Shown: in pieces, positions 12,307 to 24,407 of the stretch | How the letters are laid out: each line of letters begins with the position of its first letter | Numbering within the stretch: the stretch's first letter is position 1 | Assembly (NCBI GenBank): GCA_013398295.1 | Contig: VZSF01001078.1 | Coordinates: forward strand, 303,422 to 367,421 | Reading direction: 5' to 3' | DNA from: Chionis minor | Lineage: Eukaryota > Chordata > Aves > Charadriiformes > Chionididae | DNA: 64,000 bases | Made by a program: the position numbers and the translations under genes | The notes under the pieces: model-generated | Told to the model about the DNA's origin: nothing | Databases searched by the model: none | The model's input: only the letters and a program-made list of their open reading frames with translations

Positions 12307-15300
12307 GCAGGAGCTCAGGGTGAGAGGAGTGAACACGGGTTGAGCCCGCCCGGGATCCCCTCGCCTGCCTTTCCAGAGACCAAGCAAAGCCATGGGACAG
12401 AAGGTCTTCAGATAAATGGGACTGGGTCATCCCAGGAAAATATTTCTGGCCATATTAGGCTAGTGGTTGGATCCGATGATGTACCCAAACAAATAAAAAT
12501 GACTCGGGCTCCGTCTCATTTCAGAGAGGGCAGTATCCTTCTCCAGCCATTCAGCTGATGGGATGCAGCTTGTTAACGTGATGGTGCAAGCTAACGCTGT
12601 TTGCCTTTTATTTATCTTTTCTACCCTTTGTGTAGCGCGATGAAGTTTAAAGGCATGCGTGATCATTCCTTACGCTATTCCTCTGAGCGTGACCACAAAG
12701 GAGTCACCTGCAGAACACAGCAGCTCCTTTATTCAAATGATAGATTACATTACTAGAGGCTTGTCACTCTTAATAACCTTCCAACAGAGAAATGCATCTA
12801 AGGAGATGACGGGTTGGGTTCAAACGGGAACATTCAGCAAGAGCAAGCACTTTCCACTCCCCGGTTTCAAGGAGATGCTCCATGGTGGAAGCGCCTTACA
12901 AAGGCTGGGGCTGTAGATGGACGAGGTCCAGCGGGTCACAGCGGTGGAGACTGTCACCAAGGCTGGAAAGCGGTCAAAGACATTTATCAGCCCCTTGATT
13001 TTTAAGCAGAACTCTGCCTTCAAATAACTCAGCAATTTGCTAAATGTCTGCTAGGACTACTTACATTCACCTCCATCGCCTTGGCAGGTAAAATGCAGAT
13101 GTGATCCACCAGTTCTGGGCACTAATGAAAGTACAAGAACAGTGGCCAGACTTACTGTCAAAGTCCCTTTTAGAGCTGTACCTTAAATTGTCTTTTAAAC
13201 AGCACCTCTCTAATCCTTCTGTGCAAAAATACTTTATCCTCTTGTGGGAATTATACATATTTCCCAGTTCAAAGAGATATAAAATATAAATGTACTTCTG
13301 TACAATTCAGCATTAATAAGAGTAAATAGTTAGTGTACAGTGTCTTTTCATCTTTAGATTTGAAGTTGCTTAAGCATTTAGAGACTACAGTTGGCATTTC
13401 TTGCTGTGCTTCTTCTTGGTCTAATGCTATTATTGAAAATACTTTTATCCTGGGCCTTGGCTGGGGTAATTCCTTTGAAAAAATCGTATTCCACACTTAC
13501 ACCAGCAATTCGTCGCTGTTTTCCCCTTTTAAAACAGATAATTCATTAAGACCGTAATATGCAGTTTTAACATGCTTCCAGTTTCGTGTTTAATGGAGAG
13601 TTCCAGCTTTGGGTCTGGTGGACATCATCAGTGAATTTCTTGTTCAGAGGTGAAACATTTTGAAATGATCACAATAACCCAGCTGGGCAAGAGCAGGGCT
13701 GAGCTTCCCCCTGCAAAGACCGAAGAGCAGCTATGAGAGACCCCCGAGAGGGACCCCCTTCCCACACAGGAGCCCCCTCCTGGGCACTCCGATGCAAGCA
13801 TCCGTTTCCCTCCCGAGGTATCCCAAAGCTAGGAAGAGCAGATCTTCAAGGAGGTGGAAAGCAGAGGAGCACCGTCTCTCTTGCCAGCCATGCTCTCGGG
13901 AGCACAGACCACGCTGGTCTCCTGAAGGACACAACCAGAAAGTGAGGCACGGACTCCTTCTGCCCTTTATCCACACACCAAATTACTTCCATGGACCTTT
14001 CATTAGCCGATGCCTTTCTCCTGGCCCGTGTGCCCAAGCCACCAGTTCCTCTTCCCGGGGAGAGCCTGAGGGGTTTCCTTTTTATTTCCGCCCCCTTCCT
14101 TCCCGGCCAGAGGACACTCCTCACCCCAAAACAGGCTCCAAGACAGGTATTGCAGGGTGCCAAGGAGTGTCACTTGATGAAAGGATGAAAAGTGAGATGA
14201 AGCCTCGCTCCTTCCTGTTTCGTATGCCCTGTTAGTGGGACTCTTCCACGGATGAGGAAAAGTGAGAGCTTTAAGGCTCCCCTATAAGAAAGAGAGAATT
14301 TAGACCAGAAAATAATTTTTCCTTGTAATTCAGCAGGTCATACATTAAAGGGTGCCCAATCAAATAACAATAAAATGATTTGTGAATCGTCTGATAGCCT
14401 GCCTGGTACAGGGACAGCATTGCTTTGGCGGAGAATGGCCTGAGGGAGAGGAGGAGAGGCTGGTTCTGGGAAGAGGATGAATTATTGATTCTCTTTTTGA
14501 GACAGTCAGGAGAGGAGGTGGTTGAAAGCATCCTGCTTCCACCGGAAGATAATGCAATGATACAGTGAAGACGAGCCATAGTGTTTACCCTCGTTTGCCA
14601 CCCGCGGGGAGATCCAAAAAGGAGGATTTTGCACGTTAGGGCTCCAGCAGGTGAGAGCTGCAAAAGGTTTCTGCGCTGTTACTGCCCCATTATCTCCCTG
14701 CCCTGCCCCTGCGGGAGGTTTCTGCTCCTACGGCATGGGGAATCAAAGACTTCACCCTGCAGAGCCTGGTGGAAAACCTCCCTTCCTCGCCCATCTCAGC
14801 GAAGCCGCTGGGTTTCCCCTCGAGTGCTGGTGGTGCCAGCGCAGCTTTGCTCTGCCAGCTCCGCCAGGGAGTGGCGGGCAGGGGCTAGGACAGATAGAAG
14901 GGGAAGTGGAGGTGCGATAACATCTCCAACCACCCCAGCAAGATTTGCTAGAATCCACCTGCCAGACCCCTTAGTCAGACAGAAAAAAAGGTCAATCCGA
15001 TCCATCCAGGCGGTTGGGTGGCAGCCTCCAGCAAACCCAAGACCTGCTGTTCCAGTGAGGGTGCATCAGAGGGATCCCACCCCGCTCCTGATTTTGTAGT
15101 TTCCAGTTTGCTGACACTGGAAAGGCATCAGAGAAGATAGGAGGATACATATGCAAAGACTTCTATCAATGGGGAGGCCCATCTTCAAAGCTTTGATTTT
15201 ACCAGGTGCTGGCATCCCTTCTGAGAGCTGTTCTTGCTTGGGGGGATTCCATCTCAAAGTTTTCACATCACAGGAAGGGGAGTCCTGCTTTGAAGAGTCT

Positions 15301-18300
15301 CACCAGCAATGGGCCAAACCTCCTATTTGCATTTAATTTTTGGCTGCATGAAGCTTGCTCACTGGCACCAAACGCGCATTTTGCAATCTTTTTAAAGCAA
15401 CAAGGTGCAGTGTTTGCTGACACAGCTCAACACCGGGACGTGTACATATGCATCCAACGGAGAAAGTCACCAGCAGTTTAGGCAGGTGTGGATGAGTGAA
15501 TTAGAGTTAGAACAAAGTAGTGGTGCATTTGGAGTATGCCTATCAAGTTGCAACAAGCAAAAGTAAATGCTAAAGTAAGGCATCTACTCCCAGTGTTTGC
15601 ACTTGGCAAGTGGCTTGATTTCTAAAGTGAAACCGTGAAGAGAATTTAAGGTTGAATTTATTTTGAGGCTACCTTGCTTGAGTGGCTTTGCTGATGGTCC
15701 TGGGAATCTGCATCATGTTGAACTTCAGCAGAATTTCTGCTGGATCCTCAGCCCTGCCAAGGAGCCCGCCTGGCCAGGGAGCACCGTCTTGCATTATTTC
15801 AGCAGTACAGAAGGCATCGCCAAAGGCTGCTTAATCTTGGGTTTAACTTCAGCTTTGTCCAACTCAGAGTTTCTTTAATTTCCTAAAGGCTCTTAGAATA
15901 TAGGGCAGTGCTGACATAATCAAAGTAGCCAAGTCTCCTGGCTCAGACACTGCCTTTGACCTTTCAGTGGCTCGTTTTCCCTGTTACTTGCTTTTCAGTG
16001 GAATTGCAGAGCTTCACCCTCTAGTGTCTGAGGAGGAGTTTGGAAAGCATTTAAGAAATGAAGGTCATTAGACGTTACCTTTCCTGTTGCAAGCCCTTGC
16101 ATGATGCACAGAGGATTATTATGCCATTGCCCTTTGGTGTAAACAAGCCTTAGAGATGTTCTTTGCAATGCTTGTAACCAGAACAAAGCCCTTCGCGTTG
16201 TTAAACCTCTAACATAAGAGAGGCTCAAGGAAAGCCTATTTACCATGCATAACACAAGAAAGGTTCCTGAATAATCCAAGACAAAAGGTCTATGCTGGGA
16301 AAGTACAGGGGTGGGACTCCTGGTTTCCCTTTTATGAGGATCCCCAGATTCCCCAGCTCTCCCTTTGGCTGGTACAAAGGACCTGGAGGTGCTGGTCCTC
16401 CCTGCTCTGCTCTCTATCCATAGAGGACTTCAAGGAAGTGCCACAAATTTTATGTCAAGTTCAGAAACACCTTGTGCAGTGGGTGATCTCCCAGTGCCTG
16501 GGGACAGGTGGATAGAAAAGGAGGTTCCCAGGGAGGCAGAGCTTTACACTGAGCCCTTAACAAATAAAGAAACCGCTTTGAACTGCGTGTGACTTGGGTT
16601 CTGCTGCAGAACAGAGTTTTTTGGTTGGGCTGAGCTTGTGGAGGTCAGCGTACCCGCTGAGGGGGCGAGAGCCAGCCCAGGTTCCCATGGAGCAGTCCAG
16701 AGGGTGACGCCAGAGCACAGCCCTTGTGCCAGCAGGATTTTAGGAACTTAGCAGCCCCGTTGGGCAGCCTAGTGTCCGTCTTGCAGCCCCCTTGCGAGAA
16801 GACATTGCAAGCGGTCCAGAGGTACAAAACAGCTCGTTTTTGCCCCGCTTCCCATTTCCCAGTTATTCCCTTTGATCCTCCAAGCACCGTTCTGCTGCAG
16901 GAGACCGCTCTGGTCCCTTGATGGTAGGTGCGGGATGCGGCTGATGGGTAGTTGGCAGTGCACGCCGCTTTCCCCGTCACATGGGTGGCAATCAAAGCCC
17001 CGCGCACAAAGGCCCCGCGCTCGGCTGCGGTTCTACCCGGCGGGTCTGAAAGGGCAGGTCTCCTGCTTCTTTGTTTAAACGCTGGCCCATTTGTTGACTT
17101 GGAGGCACCCACTTCTTAGCGGCGGCAGCAGCGGTGAAATCAGATATCACTCTAATGAGCGTCCCTTCAATAACCATTGCCCTGATTTTTGATACCTGGA
17201 GAGAAGATGCACCAGCGAGGGAAGAATTTATCAAAAACACGCCACCGACTAGACATCAGAGGGAACCTCAAAGGGACAGTGAACTAGAACAAAGAACAAA
17301 AACATTTACAGAAGTGCTATGCCGAAAAAAAGGGAAAGGAAAAAACTGTACTAACAACAGTAACAAGGTCAGCTATAAAACCAGAATTAAAAGGCACTGC
17401 TGGGGAAAAGACGACGACTCAAAAAAGCACCAAGAACTAAGAACACAGCTTGCCAATCAGATCTATACAGATTCCCCTTGATATCTTCCCACTAACAGGC
17501 TTTCCTGCAGGACAAGTAAAAAGTTTAAGCGACTGGCTCTGGGAAGGTGGGCTAGAAGCGGGAGAACGGCATTCACAGCTTTTAACACAGATCTTCAGGT
17601 TCTGTATCAATGGGATGGCTCAAAGGCGCCGGGGGCTTGGCGAGCAGAGCCGTGGCCGGGAGCAGGAGCAGCCCTCCAGCAAGGCACGGCAGCAAACCCC
17701 ATTTAGGCCTGTTTTGTGATTTGAAGAAGTATTAATAGAGGTCGGCACCTGAACCGACCCGCTAGTGCCCTGGGCACGTGCTACCTTTGCCGCTCCTGTC
17801 ACCCGCAGTCGGGGGGAGGCACCGGTTTCAATCAGTGCAAACGAAAGTCCAACCAACCCTGAGCTTCACTAAAGCGGTGCTAAGATCAGGACAGGTTGCA
17901 ATCTTGCAAAAAAATCATTTCCCGCAGAAATGGGGGTTTTCTATTCCCCAACAAAAGAAGAATTTGCATTTTGTCAAAAAGGTCAACCCGTTTGTGGGAA
18001 TACGAAATTTTTCAGCATTTCACCAAAATACCCAAGGGCCTTCCTACACAGAAAAGTGGTTGCATCGTGGCCCTCTGCCTCCTGTGCATGCACAGTTGCT
18101 CCACCATCTTGCATCCATCCGAAGCGAGGGCATTTTCCTCCCTCCCAGCCTTGGTGGTGACAGCCATGCAACAGGTAAGCTCTGTTTCTCTATGGTTGTC
18201 AAAACCAGCTATGCCTCGGGTCAGTGGAAGAAAATCAGCTTGAGATCTTCACCCTGAGTTTTTCTGCTACCTCACTGTGTTGCAGGAGACAGAGCAAATA

Positions 18301-19147
18301 GTGGTACCAAATCATGAATATTCTGGACACAGACAACAGAGGAACTTTCAGAGTCAAGGCAGCTTCACAGCTTGGACTTGTACTCTGGGCTCCTAATTTC
18401 CGCTTACCGAAACTTGAAGAAAACTGAGTGAACTTCCCCTAGAAGCAAGAGCTCTTCTATCTTTCAAGCCCTGATGTGGCCCCATCGCACACGGGCAGCG
18501 CATCACATCTGGGGTGGAGCTGTGCCCAAACACAGGTGTGCAGACGGAGGTTTGAGGTGCCCTGGGGCACCTCGGCAGCCTCCAACACGCTCCATCAGAA
18601 GGCACCAGCCTCCGGTAGGCTGGTGTTGTACCCACCAGCATGCACGGATCTCCCGCGTGCCCTGGGGAGTCCAAAGTGGTGTGAGATGCCTACGCTTAGG
18701 TCACTGACCTGCTCTTGAGATATCACGGGCGATACGCACTCTTCCTAAGGGATGGAGCTGGTTACTCTGGCCCATCAGTGGAGACAGATGAACCTCCAGA
18801 GGAAGGTGAGAGCAGGAGCCAGACTCCGCTGCTCTGAGATGCTCCAAAAGGAGCTCCTCTCTCACCAGGAGCAGTGTGGGGAGCTCTGAATGCCGAGACC
18901 AAACATTAGGCAGCGTGAATACTCTAATCATACGCCTCCCACCAATATCTCTCTAAAATCAGGACAATTTCCTTGAGCTAATATTGCAGGGCTGGGTACT
19001 AATATTTCATTTTTAAAGCAGGTCCTGCTTGCTTTTTTCCCCGGTCCCCTCCCTGCGAAGCTGTGCTTGTTAGCGAAAGTGAAGAGACTTTTGATTTCTA
19101 AAGCCAATGTTAGAATGAGCATTTCCCCGTGAGAGCACCTGGTTCTC
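12307..19147. other. Unique noncoding DNA
   Basis: Frames of up to 172 codons (14,581-15,099, +) and 159 codons (17,778-18,257, +) overlap antisense frames and show no domain. A hydrophilic 115-codon frame at 17,134-17,481 (+) ends in Lys/Asn-rich low complexity from A-rich DNA. An ACAG-GTAAGC donor-like site is at about 18,171. No gene is supported. Confidence 0.55.
18601..18627. other. Perfect short hairpin
   Basis: CACCAGCCT and AGGCTGGTG form a 9-bp perfect stem around a 5-base loop (CCGGT), extendable by two G-T pairs. It is too short for a microRNA precursor and not followed by a T run, so no function is assigned. Confidence 0.8.
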
Positions 19148-19215
19148 GTGTTTAATGAGTAAACACAAGGAAACAGAGGCTTGAAGAGTGATTGTTCCCA
19201 ACATCATTACTTCTG
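19148..19215 (-). repeat. Possible MIR core fragment
   Basis: GGAAACAGAGGCTTGAAGAGTGATTG followed by CCCAACATCATTAC resembles the antisense MIR core (GGAAACTGAGGC, then a purine-rich stretch, then CCCAAGGTCACA). Only about 60 bp align and neither end is visible, so this may be chance. Confidence 0.3.
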
Positions 19216-19254
19216 AACCCGACATTAAAGAGAAGTAAAAGACAACAGCACAGC

Positions 19255-19460
19255 AGTTCTTTGTTTTTCTACCACTCTTCCTAAAAAATATCTTTAATGA
19301 GACGCATTTGAAGTCTAACGTGGGGCCGTTCTCCTAGATTATAATTGATAAATCTTCCAAAGTGGTATGGGGAAAGGATTGTGTAATAATTACTTGTTTC
19401 TTTTGAGGAAATAAATAAAATATGAAAAATGTAATTACTAACTGGCAAAATGCAGCGAGC
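19255..19460. promoter_or_regulatory. AT-rich candidate conserved noncoding element
   Basis: Contains TTTAATGAGACGC, GATTATAATTGATAAAT, GTAATAATTAC and GTAATTACTAAC, four TAAT-type homeodomain words in about 200 bp. Only one long antisense frame crosses it, with no domain. Conservation and activity are untested. Confidence 0.25.
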
Positions 19461-22400
19461 GGGTTTCCCACTGCTCCGCCGACCAGAGTGTGCAGAGAGT
19501 CGGGATTTCAAAAGTCTCTCTCTGAGTGCGGCGTGACACGCAATGATGTTGCTGCTGCTCGTGTTTGTTTTCCAAGTGCCAACTTTTCCAGTCGGAGTCA
19601 CCGGTTCGTTTGAAGTCCTCACATTTACTCCTGTGCCACAATTAATTTTTCTTAAAAAAGGAACAAATTGCTTTTCTTGTCGGGAGAGCGGTGCGGGAGT
19701 TGATTGCCTTCGGAGAGGCAGGGAGGGATTCTTCCAGCAGCTGGGGAGGAGGACGGGGCTGGCACGCCTGGGTTCCCCAGGCAGGTGGGGGTGATGGAGA
19801 CCTGTCCCCCTTGGCACGGTGGGAGGTGTGACATTCACTCAGTGTGTTCGGCCGAAGTATGGTTTTCCCTGCACCTCCTTGCTCCACTCCCTGCACCCCC
19901 ACAAGCAGTTATTTCTGAATTTTCTGATAAAACCACACTGTAGTTTCACCTGATGCCATCTCCAGCGCAGCTCGGCCGCCGCAGTGCCCCGTGCCACCTG
20001 TGCTGTGGGTTCACAGGACTTTACCCTGCTCCGGCAGAAACCCCCCTTAGCCACATGCACCCGCAAAGCCCATAACAGCACCTGCCAGAAAATGGGTATC
20101 GAGTCCTCGGCGTTTGTGCATCTCTGGGGCACAGCAGAGACCTGCTGGCCTCGGAGCCGGCGGGTTCACCACCTCCCTCCCCTTCCTCTCTGGCATAGCT
20201 CTTGCTCCAGCTGTTGTACAGAGGCGAAACTTACTGCAAAGATGGCTAAAGACAACTAGACTGAGAAACTTGCTCTATCTGATGGGATGCAAAGCTTTTT
20301 CCTGAGCTTTCAGCAACGTGTTACACAGAGAAACCTTTTCTCTGGGCTGGGCTTTATCCCGTATCTGCTGGGAATGAACCTCTTCTCCCCTATGTAACAT
20401 GGAAAGTTCATACTCCACTTCAGTCATTAATCGTTCAGAAATTCTCAGCCTAACCCACCAATAAAACTTTAGTTCAGTCCTAAACTAAACAAGTCCTTTT
20501 GTTCAGGTGTCAGGCTTCTGATTCTCAGATAAAGCTGTCAAATACGTATTCCAATCTATATATTCGTGCCTTCTAGACCTTTTCCTTTTCTTGCTTTCTT
20601 AACCATTGCTTTGAACAACAGCATGCAAATTTAATGGATTTAGAAGACTTCAAACCCTTTCTCCCCTTCCTAATTTTGTAAAATGTTATCATAAATGTTT
20701 TATGGTGTTTAAAACAAAAAAAAATTCTTTCCTTAAAGTAACAATTTAAATTTTTCATGCACAATGAAGACCTTTATCTTATTCACAGTTGTCATTTTCT
20801 GTTTAGCGTCACAACACAATACTAATAAAAAAAATGCAATTGGATTGCCTTAAGCGGTGTTGCCGATATTAACGTATGGTAGAGCTTTGTTCATGTTATT
20901 CCTTTCTGTAAGTATTAATCTTTGGTCTTCAAGAACATCATTTATTGGTTTTTAGAGAGGGCAGGTTACCTACAGAGTGTGCCTTCCCCACAAGAAGAAA
21001 GTGACTTTTTGATTCAAGTAGCGTGTAACAAAATTCTGGCAAAGACAATGATTAGCAAATTACAGTAGTTTTCTGAATTATAATCATTCAGTTTGGTCCT
21101 GCCCCTGCAAACTCCAGGCTGATTAATACATGAGAGGAATTTGCAGCAAAATGGTGTAAAATATTTCACTATGAAACCAAAGGCAGATGGCAGTGCCACG
21201 CCAGACACGCTGTCGGCAAAGAAAACCTTTCTTGGTTGAGGTTCCTCCTCATCCGTTGGTCAGGAAGAGCGTTTGCCTATGAATAAGGTTAAAAGGCCAT
21301 GAAAACTCTTCCTCAACCGAAGCTGCAGAGGAATTAATGCTGGAGCAACCCGGACATGGGGACATGCAGTCTGAGTGCAGGATGAGCAGAACACCCTGGA
21401 ATGGTCTCAGCGATGGCAAATCCCCAGGGACAGAAGCTGCTCCCTGCAGTGCTGGAGAGAAGAAATGGATCGGTTGGGTCTCCCCATTGAATAGATTTGC
21501 AGCTTTCCAGGCTCTGGGCTCAAAAGTGCATCTCTTTCAAGTTCCCAGGCACCAGATTTTCTCTCCATCTTTTGCTTTTGAGAATTCTAGGAGCATCTTC
21601 CATTAAATACACAGATGTTTAGCCTTTTAACCCTCTAAACGTGATACCACAGACTCTAGTGATCTATTGTCAGTTAAATTCACCCTCTACACTCCCTACT
21701 ACAGCCTCTCTCTTGTATTTTCTTCCCTGCTGCGTGCACTTATCCCTGCATTGAAAATATGCTTTCAGACTAATACACACTATTGGTTATTTTTAGGTAT
21801 CAAAGACATTTTTCTCAAGATCTTTCTTCATTAATTCACTAATTCACTTTTTTGTCTTGATCCCATTTGCCCCACGTTCTTTATTGTCTCTTAACCCCGA
21901 TGCTCAAAAGGTGTCAGCACAGATTAACAGGGAGTCTGATAGCTTCTGGAGAGCAGCATTTCATGTTCTCCTGCATCCTTTTAATCAGGTTTAAACTCTT
22001 GTGGCCTTCTGCTTAAGTTCAGTTTGAAAATAGCCAGCAATCCCCAAATGAAAGACCAAATAAAACCAATCACCATCCTTTTTTTTTTTTTCTATTTTGA
22101 CACACATTCCAAAGATGCAGCTATGCAATAGGAGGCAGAAAAGAAAAACATTTCAACAGGGAAGTCTTGCCCCTTCTATTAGTGCTGTAAATAATTTTAC
22201 TGGAGTTGGTCAATAAGAAGGGAGGAATCGTAACGACATGGCACAGAAAACCTTTCCGTCTCTTCTCTTGCGTGTCAAAGTAAAGTATTGAGAGCAGGAG
22301 ATAAGTGCTGGGAAGACGTGCTGTGGACCTCTGCAACGGACATCTCCGGAAATCCACGGTAATAGATCCCAAACCTCAAACTCAAATGTTTCTCCCCTCT

Positions 22401-22584
22401 GGGGTTTTCAGTATTCAATCCTAGCAGTGCCTCTGAATTTGCAGCTTGAGTCCATCTCAAATCGCAACCCAGTCCTAAATAATACATTATTGTAAAAACT
22501 GTAACTCTATCCCCTATAGACTGCCTGCCCCAGTAATAGCTTCTTATTCCCAATTGCTTTTCCCATGCCAGAATGAGCAAAGGC
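19461..22584. other. Unique noncoding DNA
   Basis: The left part (to about 20,250) is GC-richer with overlapping frames of up to 97 codons. From 20,440 to 22,100 it is AT-rich with few frames. A T13 run lies at 22,079-22,091. No repeat family or gene was recognised. Confidence 0.55.
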
Positions 22585-22800
22585 TGAGCCAGCAGTTAAA
22601 GCGAGGGATTGTGAGCTGGGGGTCTGGGGTCTAATCCCAGCTCAGCTCCTCATATGTTTTGGGGCAAAACACTTTACTTTTCTGACCTGAAAAATAAGGT
22701 GGCGCTTCTTTATGGTGAGACTTAGTTCAAGAAAGTTTGCAAATGGCTTTGAAGTCCCAAACTGAAAAGAACTGTAAAAGGTCAGAGTATAATTATAAAA
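22585..22800 (+). repeat. MIR-type SINE, nearly full length, copy 2
   Basis: All parts of a MIR are visible in order on the + strand. There is a tRNA-like head (AAAGCGAGGGATTGTGAG), a pol III B-box-like GGTCTAATCCC at 22,628-22,638, and a core with CAGCTCAGCTCC and GGGGCAAAACACTTTACTTTTCTG. After that come a CTGAAAAATAAGG segment and a LINE-like 3' tail (GGCTTTGAAGTCCC, then CTGAAAAGAACTGTAAAAG, then TATAATTAT). The tail resembles the amniote-wide MIR type more than the short mammalian forms. It is diverged and has no visible target duplication. Confidence 0.8.
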
Positions 22801-24072
22801 TAGCTAATAACGTCTTCTTATTTTCTATTGCTGGGCCTAGCTGAAGAAAAATGGATTGGTCTAAAACCTCGTGAATCTCAGAAGACTTACAAGAAACCTG
22901 AACTGGCACAAGTCTTTCCCATATGGACATCCCAGTGAATGATTCGGATGGGACCAGCCCTGAAATTGTTATCTCCTTTGAGAGTTTCAGGCTGCTTCTG
23001 AAGCCAGAGCCACTAAAGAGCCTGAAAGTGATGCAAAGTCGCTTTGCCTTTAGGAAATGGCAGAGCTTTAAAGCCCTGGGAAGAGTGGACAAATTCAAAG
23101 GGTATTTCTGCCATTACTGCATGGCTTGAGCGATGCCTTGGCCTTCAGACACCTGCATCAATGGTGATGGACCCGACCCTGGAGCCCAAAATGGCTCGGC
23201 AGGAGGCACTCGGGTAAGCCCAGGGTCCCTGTCCGTGTAGCCGGCACGCAGAGCTGCCGAGGCCACACCGCTGCTGCAGGGAAAACGCGTCCTCGGAAAG
23301 CACCAGCAGCTTTCTGGAGAGGTGGACACCAGAAGGCTTACTTGCTGCTCAAGCCAAGGGCGAGCACTTTGGGAAGACCATGCTAACGTGGAGTGAGTGA
23401 AGCAAAGGACTGCGCAGCCCTGTCATCCTCCGCCGAGCTGCCGTTTTGGAGTGCCCGCGTTGTGTTTGCTGTTGGTATCCAAAAAAGAGAAGAAAAAGTC
23501 GCTTTATGCTAAGCAGAAAAATCCTTGTCACCCCACCTCTGCCAATCACCAGATAAAAGGAGTCATTATTTTAAGACCCCTGCAGATGTGTGTCTGTCTT
23601 TTGTAATGAACTCATGAGCAACAGCGATCGTCGTGGCACTGTTAATTGGAGCACCCACCGTGCCGGCTTCTGAAAGGCGGTTGTTTGTGTCACGCAAGTG
23701 TTTCTTCTTCCAGCAGGCTTGGTTTACAGACAGACATGCACGTCTGCACATATTTGGATCCAGGTGGCTCCAGAAAGCCAGGCCGGGCTCCTCTGGGAGA
23801 TTTCTCAGCACAATGTCTTCCAGAAACCAGCTCTGCGTCTCCTCCCGGGGCTCCAGGGAGCAGGCTGGGGTTGACAGTGTCCCATTAGCTTTATGGAAAC
23901 CAGTGCTACTGGCCACCCAAGCACTTTAGCTTCTGACTAGCTTCCACCTGCAGCAATAAGCTCAATCAGGTAATTAATACCAGCCTTTACTACCTGCACT
24001 ACTAGAACTGCTATGGAGAAGACGGTTTTGTTATTTTTTTAAAGAGCTTTCATGTGGTTACTGGGGCTTATG

Positions 24073-24104
24073 AAAAAAAAAAAAAAAAAATCCTCACCCC
24101 CCCC
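24073..24104. repeat. A18 run followed by C8
   Basis: Eighteen A at 24,073-24,090, six mixed bases, then eight C at 24,097-24,104. The A run could be a retroposon tail, but nothing upstream of it resembles a SINE or LINE end. Confidence 0.93.
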
Positions 24105-24382
24105 GATAGCCGTCTGTACAACTCGCTTTGTATTTTCCTCCGCCCCCTACCCCCTTCCACGACTTTCGGGCTTTCAAGTCATGTAACGTTTCGACATGGC
24201 GCTGGGAGAACAGGGAAAGAACAGAATCATCACAAAGACGTTTGAAAACCCAACAAAACACTTCAGCAGCGGGGCTGGGTTGGTTAGCAGCTTTGTTTAG
24301 TTTGACTTCATCTTGAAATTTATTTACCAGAGAAAAATCAGGTTCAAGATGCTGCATTTCCAGTGAGTGTGTTCCAGCATTA

Positions 24383-24407
24383 TTTTTTTTTAATTTTTTT
24401 TTTTTTT
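24383..24407. repeat. T9-AA-T14 homopolymer tract
   Basis: Two T runs split by AA. Simple low-complexity DNA. Confidence 0.95.

Noticed and set aside
22585..22660. Functional tRNA gene at the B-box-like word
   Set aside because: No cloverleaf or proper A box at tRNA spacing; the context is a MIR SINE.
24073..24090. A18 as the tail of a retroposon
   Set aside because: No SINE or LINE end upstream and no flanking target duplication seen.
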